From: Guadua angustifolia
Lineage: Eukaryota > Streptophyta > Magnoliopsida > Poales > Poaceae
Reading direction: 5' to 3'
Length of the DNA stretch: 64,000 nucleotides
Assembly (NCBI GenBank): GCA_036346375.1
Contig: CM070508.1
Location: 16,672,852 to 16,736,851 of the forward strand
Shown: positions 59,317 to 64,000 of the stretch, one piece after another
Position numbering within the stretch: the first letter of the stretch is position 1
Layout: the number at the start of each line of letters is the position of its first letter
Made by a program: the position numbers and the translations under genes
Notes under the pieces: generated by a model
Database searches by the model: none
What the model saw: only the letters and a program-made list of their open reading frames with translations
What the model was told of the DNA's origin: nothing

Positions 59317-59362
59317 GAAATCCGAAATTTCACCAAAATTCGACGAAAATTTGATCCTTGGT
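59317..59362. repeat. Right end of repeat F
   Basis: GAAATCCGAAATTTCACC, then AAAATTTGATCCTTGGT. The last 17 bases are a near inverse of the left start ACCAAGGTTCAAATTTT (one mismatch). No clear target duplication beside either end was seen. Confidence 0.55.
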
Positions 59363-59659
59363 ATTCCGTGAGGCGCTGGATCCTCCGAAAATATTTAGCA
59401 AAGACGTCCATGTGTGACATATGCGTGTGGCGTGTGTCCTGACACCTGACTGTCCTCTATGTACTCTAAATTAAAAAAGCAAGGTGCCTCCGTGCCTGAC
59501 AATTCGAGAGCAAAGCGGTAGATACAATTATCGGGTTACTCACGTATAGAACAACGCCAGCATAGCAAAACAAATGCAATATTCTGGGAGTAACGTCGGC
59601 CCATGGAGCCCTAAAACAAGGAAGAGACGAAGAGTAACATAGAGGAACTCATCAAATCT
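59363..59659. other. Unique-looking stretch, nothing recognised
   Basis: No ORF of note, no RNA gene and no terminal repeat seen. Confidence 0.4.
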
Positions 59660-59950
59660 CAATGCTACTGTAGAAATGGTCATCTATATTAGTTTTTTTA
59701 TCATCTGAGTCAATTTTAGTGGTGATTCAAAGTCTTTGGATAATGATGATGAGCGGTTATCATAGTCGGTTTTCGTCTAATAGAGATATATCATCATCTG
59801 GGTCGGTTCTGAGCTCGAAACCGACCAAGAAGACCAATCTATCGGTTATTAGCATTGAATTGATAGAGATTCGTGTATTATCTCTATCGGTTTCACGCTT
59901 GAAATCGATAGAGGTTACTAATAGAGATAAATCTTATGCTATTATATATT
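59660..59950. repeat. Hairpin-rich repeat with ATCGGTT motifs
   Basis: Contains GTCGGTT/AACCGAC around a GAGCTC centre (near 59808-59830) and CTATCGGTTTCA/TGAAATCGATAG around CGCT (near 59886-59913). Several TAGAGAT and ATCGGTT copies are also present. The left edge CTACTGTAGAAATGG is loosely like a CACTA end. A non-autonomous CACTA fragment is possible but unproven. Confidence 0.4.
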
Positions 59951-59980
59951 CCTGGAACAACACAAGGAATTCACAGATTC

Positions 59981-60160
59981 ACAATATATTCATATTCACA
60001 GTATACTTATAGATTAACAAATTCATAGTATATTCACAGATTGACAGTAGATGCACAATTGACAAATTAACAATATATTCACATTCACAGTATACTCACA
60101 TATTGACAAATTTATAGTATATTCACATTCACAAAACTATTGACAGTGTTAATTTATGGA
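59981..60160. repeat. Two copies of an 89-bp AT-rich tandem repeat
   Basis: ACAATATATTCA(T/C)ATTCACAG starts at 59981 and again at 60070. The copies contain TTCATAGTATATTCAC and GATTGACAG variants. Confidence 0.7.
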
Positions 60161-60166
60161 TACATA

Positions 60167-60397
60167 GGGGGTGTTTGGGACAGCTCCAACTCCACCAAAA
60201 TCTGTGGAGTTGGTGGAGCAGGGTATTTCTAGCTCCAGAAATTTGTGGAGCTGGAGCTGTGGGTACATTAAGAGTGTTTAGGTAGATCATCTTGTTTACA
60301 TTTTAGACTAAAAATATAAACTTAATTCACTTTATTTTAGCCTATAAGTTTCAGCTCTGAGCTGGAGCTGGGATTTGGAGCTCTCCCAAACAGGGCC
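60167..60397. mobile_element. MITE 2 (231 bp)
   Basis: Ends GGGGGTGTTTGGGACAGCTCC and the inverse GGCCCTGTTTGGGAGAGCTCC form imperfect inverted repeats. Flanking ATA on both sides may be a 3-bp duplication. GTTTGG ends and GAGCTGGAGCT-rich arms are typical of common grass MITEs. Confidence 0.75.
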
Positions 60398-60636
60398 ATA
60401 CTCAATGCAGAAATTAGTAGCACAATACTCTGATGTAACTCTTCTCAATCAGTCTTGACGTCCTAGTAAAAGGCTCTTTGCCCTAAGTAATTGCATCTAG
60501 AGTACCACAGAGATTGTCCACTGATATAAGGCACATACTTTTTGGCACAAGAGCAGTCGGTTTTTAGCCAACTTTTATCTGAAGTATTTCATATTAGGTT
60601 ACAAGGATAAAATAAAATAATTAAAATAATTTCAAC
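60398..60636. other. Short intergenic stretch
   Basis: Nothing recognised. Confidence 0.4.
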
Positions 60637-61222
60637 TTATAATACATTGAGAAGATATGGTATCACAAATATCAACAAGCATACATTGAGAAACAACATT
60701 ATTTGATAGATCAAGACAAAGAGAGACTTTAGGGCTTTTCCATATCTGCCATCATATGTGCCATAGCTTCTACAACAGAGACTTTTAGGTTCTTCTTGTA
60801 GTTCCACAGCTTCGACATAGTGCCCATTTGTTTGGCACAATAACTGATTAACTTACAGTCATATCTCCTAATCCTGCAAAAGCAATTATTTTATTGTGAA
60901 AATAGGCTGTCTTGGTATATTATCAGTTACCACATCGAATTAAATACTAGAAACCTTTATATTACCTCTATAAGCTCAGTTTTGGTTTCTTCTGGCTCTG
61001 CATTCACCCTGCTCCTCAATGATGAGTACATGGTTAAGATTTAATATCTTGTGATTGGTCATCTATGTCTTTTAGTTTTTGTTTCATCTCATAAATCTTT
61101 TTTGTTAACTCAGACTTTTCCTTCAATTGTTCTATCGCCACTTTAAGTTTTTGTTTAGTATCCAATAGCTTTTTCATGTCGTCTATCTTATTTGTAGGCT
61201 TCATTTTTATATATGTGTGCAA
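60637..61222 (-). pseudogene. Possible minus-strand exons of an unrecognised protein (coiled coil)
   Basis: On the minus strand 61222-61034 reads a lysine/glutamate-rich coiled coil (KQKLKVAIEQLKEKSELTKK) ending in TAA. Just after it, around 61018-60965, a reading LRSRVNAEPEETKTELI ends at a GT. An AG lies about 80 bp further on near 60876. Beyond that, a frame near 60835-60737 reads MGTMSKLWNYKKNLK, then AHMMADMEKP, and stops. The spacing suggests the last exons of a small gene or its remnant. The stop after the first piece argues against a simple joined gene. No family recognised. Confidence 0.35.
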
Positions 61223-61543
61223 TTTGCAATCACTGGGACATAAATAAATACATGATGAACAATTGTAGGATAGAGTACTCTCAGGTGTTAAGCTACTAAA
61301 GGTTAGACATTCAGCCTACTCACCACAATGTGTAGGGCTCTTAGAGATTATTCTCTAACCTTCACTACACCAAGATCATATAATCAAAATTGAACTAGAT
61401 AATTAACTAAGTAAATAATACCTTGAACTTTTACCTTCCTAAATTATGCACAGTTTGCCCAAGTAGGTATAAAGTATTTAAAGTCAATTTTACTATTCAA
61501 GTGATCAAAATCAGATTATGAACCGTTCGGCCAAGTAGGTATA
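61223..61543. other. Intergenic stretch
   Basis: No gene seen. The phrase GCCCAAGTAGGTATA, with a variant GGCCAAGTAGGTATA, occurs twice, near 61456 and 61529. Confidence 0.45.
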
Positions 61544-61863
61544 TGTAACAACCCAAAATTTGCTTTTTCTTTATTTATTGTGTTTTATTCTTTTATTTGA
61601 ATTTTTTGAGATTTTATTTAATTCTTTTTGCATTTATTAAAATAGGACATTTGCTATCTTTTATTTATTCTATGCAAATTATTATTGATCTTTTGCTGAA
61701 AATATTTTATTTGGGTTTTAAATGCCTTAAAGTATTTTATGGAATTTTTTGGATTTTCTTAGTATTTATTTTGGCTTATTCTATTTTCCTGAATTGTTTT
61801 TATTCAGAAATGAATTAAAATCCGCGGAATAGTGTTTGGGCTGAAACCCAGCTGGTCCGGCTG

Positions 61864-63705
61864 TAGGAACGAGTTGGTCTAGAGGGGGGGTGAATAGGCA
61901 ACTCTTCAAATTTTAATTCTTTGTTTCTGACTAACTATTCTATGTGAGTGAATGACTTTAAATCGAGAATGTACCGAGGTAAATGCAATCTGAAATAACA
62001 AATGAAAGCAACACAATATAAAGCAAAAACAGATTGAGACAAGTATTTTATCCGTGGTTGGAGCACTTCTCCTACTCACGTTGAAGCACTTCTCTCAAGT
62101 ATTGCTTCTCCCTGACTAGTCGCAGTAGCTTGGGAACACACTCGGGTAGGTCTTTCACCACTCCAGTGAGGTGAGCTACAAACCCTTCACAATCAAAAGT
62201 GGCCTTCCACACTCTTCTTTGGACAGGTCGCATTTTTCACCTCCTCCAAGCTGTCTAGGATCACCGAGATCCAAGAGTAATAAACTTGCACAAGTTTTGT
62301 CTCTTGGTTCACTCGCACACTACAGCACTAGACACAGGTTTGGAGCTAAAGCACTTAGAAAGAATGAGGTTCTTGACTTTCAGAGTGAAGCACAGACTCC
62401 TTAGTGTGAATGAGAGCTCTTTGAATGCTAAAATGTCAAGGAGTTCATAAAGTTCTATGGTAGATAGCTCAGGCAATGCTTATATAGCCGAACAGGATGA
62501 ATATAACCATTGTACCTACCACAGTGACCGTTGCACGTGTCAGAGTGTTAATTTTGAGCTAAAACACGTTTACAGCGGACTAAAAGTTTCACCTTAGCGA
62601 TACTGATCATGTGTATCACGGACCAAATTCAGACATTTATGACAGACCAAAAAGTTTAGTCCGTCATACATGGGGAATTCAGCAAGTTTGGTCCGTCAGA
62701 GTAAAAAGAGTCTCACATGTATGGCGGACCAAATACTTTGGTCCGTCATAGATGGGATATGACTGAGATCAGTAGCTATGAACCATTTTTGACATAAAAA
62801 GTGTTTAATCAGAAGATTTGATTTTTTTCATGGACTAAACTTTGAATTAGCAATATTTAAACCATCATAGATGATAAATCTTTTGAAAAGGAGTTTGATT
62901 TTGATCATGGATTCAATGAATGAATGTCAGGTTTTTGTCTATCAGAAAAGATAGTCATCTTTGCATTTATGCCGGACCAAAAAGTTTGGTCCGTCATCGA
63001 TAGACAATTGAGGGATTTTGAATTCAACCAAGGTATGTGTATGGCGGACCAAATAATTTGGTTTGTTATAGATGGGCAACAGAGAAGTTTTGGGTTAGCT
63101 GAAAGGACATGTATGCCGGACCAAAAAATTTGGTTCGTCATAGATGGGCAAAACATGATAGCTGAAATTCTTCAAGAATTTTTCACTACGGACTAAGGTA
63201 TATAAGAATATGAGGTTTGGTCCGTTGAAATGAATAGAATTTGGTCAATATTTTGACACAAGTGCATTTCAATATCAAACTAGACTGACTTTTGTTTGAG
63301 ATGAAGACTTTGACTATTTTGTGACAGAATAAGAAGTGATCAACTGAACTATGGTCCGTCACTAAGTTTGGACTTGTTGTATATAGGGATTTTGGTTCAA
63401 GGACCAGAAAGACTAAATGATTTAACTCCAAGCAGTCTAGTTTTGTCTTATCCTAATGAACCAAGTTACCAACTTGTGCAAAGTCCCTCTTTGTAGCACA
63501 GCCAAAGTGAAAAATAATCCTAGCTATTTGACTTGAATCAACTCCCAAGTCATGAACTAGTAATCAAACACCTTAATCTTGTTTGTCCAATTAGCTTCAT
63601 CCATGATTTCAGCATATGTTCTTCATAGTGGGAGGAATTATTAACTCGGTCATCAACACCAAAATTATTTAGTAAAACATGATAAAAATTGAGGGGGCCT
63701 AGATG
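61864..63705. repeat. Nested repeat interrupting the LTR at 61544
   Basis: Starts TAGGAACGAGTTGGTCTAGA followed by a G7 run and TGAATAGG, a phrase common at the start of a grass interspersed repeat family. It ends AACACCAAAATTATTTAG, then GAGGGGGCCTAGATGC. The interior holds an array of palindromic GGACCAAA/TTTGGTCC motifs. No ORF above 90 codons and no domain. Boundaries are estimated from resemblance; no target duplication was seen. Confidence 0.5.
62622..63160. repeat. Array of GGACCAAA-n-TTTGGTCCGTC palindromes
   Basis: Complete copies start near 62645, 62724, 62971, 63044 and 63115, with half copies near 62626 and 62692. Most are followed by ATAGATGGG and preceded by TGTATG(G/C)C. Spacing is 71-79 bp where copies are adjacent. 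Confidence 0.75.
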
Positions 63706-64000
63706 CTATCACCGGCCCATTTTCCCTCACGCCTGCCAGCCCGTTCAGGCCATCCACCGAAAACCCTAGGATCGCAGCCGTTGGATCTTGATCCAACGAT
63801 TGCTGTCGCACCGCGTCGCTGCGTGCTTGTGCGTCATCGATCCATCGCTGCGCGTAAGCTTCCGATGCAGCCATGTCACGTCATCCGAGTCTGCTGAGCC
63901 GCCATTTTCCCTACGAACCTCAGAGTTTGTTTTCTCCTGTTGCACGCCTCCCGAGCCGCTATTTAATGTGCCATCGCCGTCATCGTGATCCTCACTTCAT

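Larger units (their letters stand above)
61544..64000 (+). mobile_element. Start of another gypsy-like LTR, running off the window
   Basis: Begins TGTAACAACCCAAAATTTG, the usual start of many plant gypsy LTRs. An AT-rich segment follows, then GGGCTGAAACCCAGCTGG near 61838. After the nested repeat at 61864-63705 it resumes with GGCCCATTTTCCCTCACGCC and a GC-rich segment with GAAAACCCTAGG (63760) and an intron-leader-like composition. The other end is outside the window. GTATA at 61539-61543 is the predicted left target duplication. Confidence 0.6.

Noticed and set aside
59317..59420. Start of the 474-codon LINE frame
   Set aside because: Codons upstream of about 59316 read repeat F and flanking DNA; the frame is open there by chance.

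Overview
This window looks like nuclear DNA from a grass (Poaceae). It holds Tat-lineage Ty3/gypsy elements with the TGGCGCC-type primer site and an antisense extra ORF, large-LTR elements with the TGGTATCAGAGC primer site, PIF/Harbinger-like MITEs, a plant LINE, a plant CACTA transposon, and one GC-rich plant gene with introns. No species can be named from sequence alone. Nearly everything is transposable-element DNA. The one convincing host gene is a class-B-type DnaJ/Hsp40 co-chaperone gene of three exons at 43200-45397 (+).

Layout. 1-3600: old repeats, including a spaced GCAACACATGCAA motif array and a roughly 65-bp minisatellite. About 4168-41548: one degenerate CACTA transposon on the + strand. 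Its transposase gene and second gene are cut into pieces by later insertions. These are element A (5336-14750, duplication ATGAT), element B (16802-31582, duplication CAAGA) and a solo LTR E (32208-35529, duplication CAGCC). Element C (25349-30337, duplication ATTGC, opposite strand) sits inside the 3' LTR of B. A, B and E are related. A and B have very long LTRs (2.8-3.3 kb) around an interior with no recognisable gag or pol, so they look non-autonomous.

41549-45918: unique-looking DNA with the DnaJ gene. 45919-59362: an AT-rich repeat (here called F) rich in the palindrome CCGAAATTTCGG, with near-matching inverted ends. It is interrupted by a 5'-truncated Tat element D (47411-55953, pol on the minus strand, coiled-coil antisense ORF on the plus strand) and by a 5'-truncated LINE (57303-59316), which itself carries a MITE. 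Part of F is present on both sides of D. 59363-64000: hairpin-rich repeats, a second MITE, possible minus-strand coiled-coil exons, and the start of another LTR (61544 onward) interrupted by a repeat containing short palindromes.

The strongest unexplained signal is a run of about five hairpins in some 180 bp. It is present in all five LTR copies of A, B and E. Paired base changes between families keep the stems intact, which suggests a conserved RNA structure in transcripts of these gene-less elements. Reading was by eye: boundaries fixed by target-site duplications are firm, and other boundaries are approximate.
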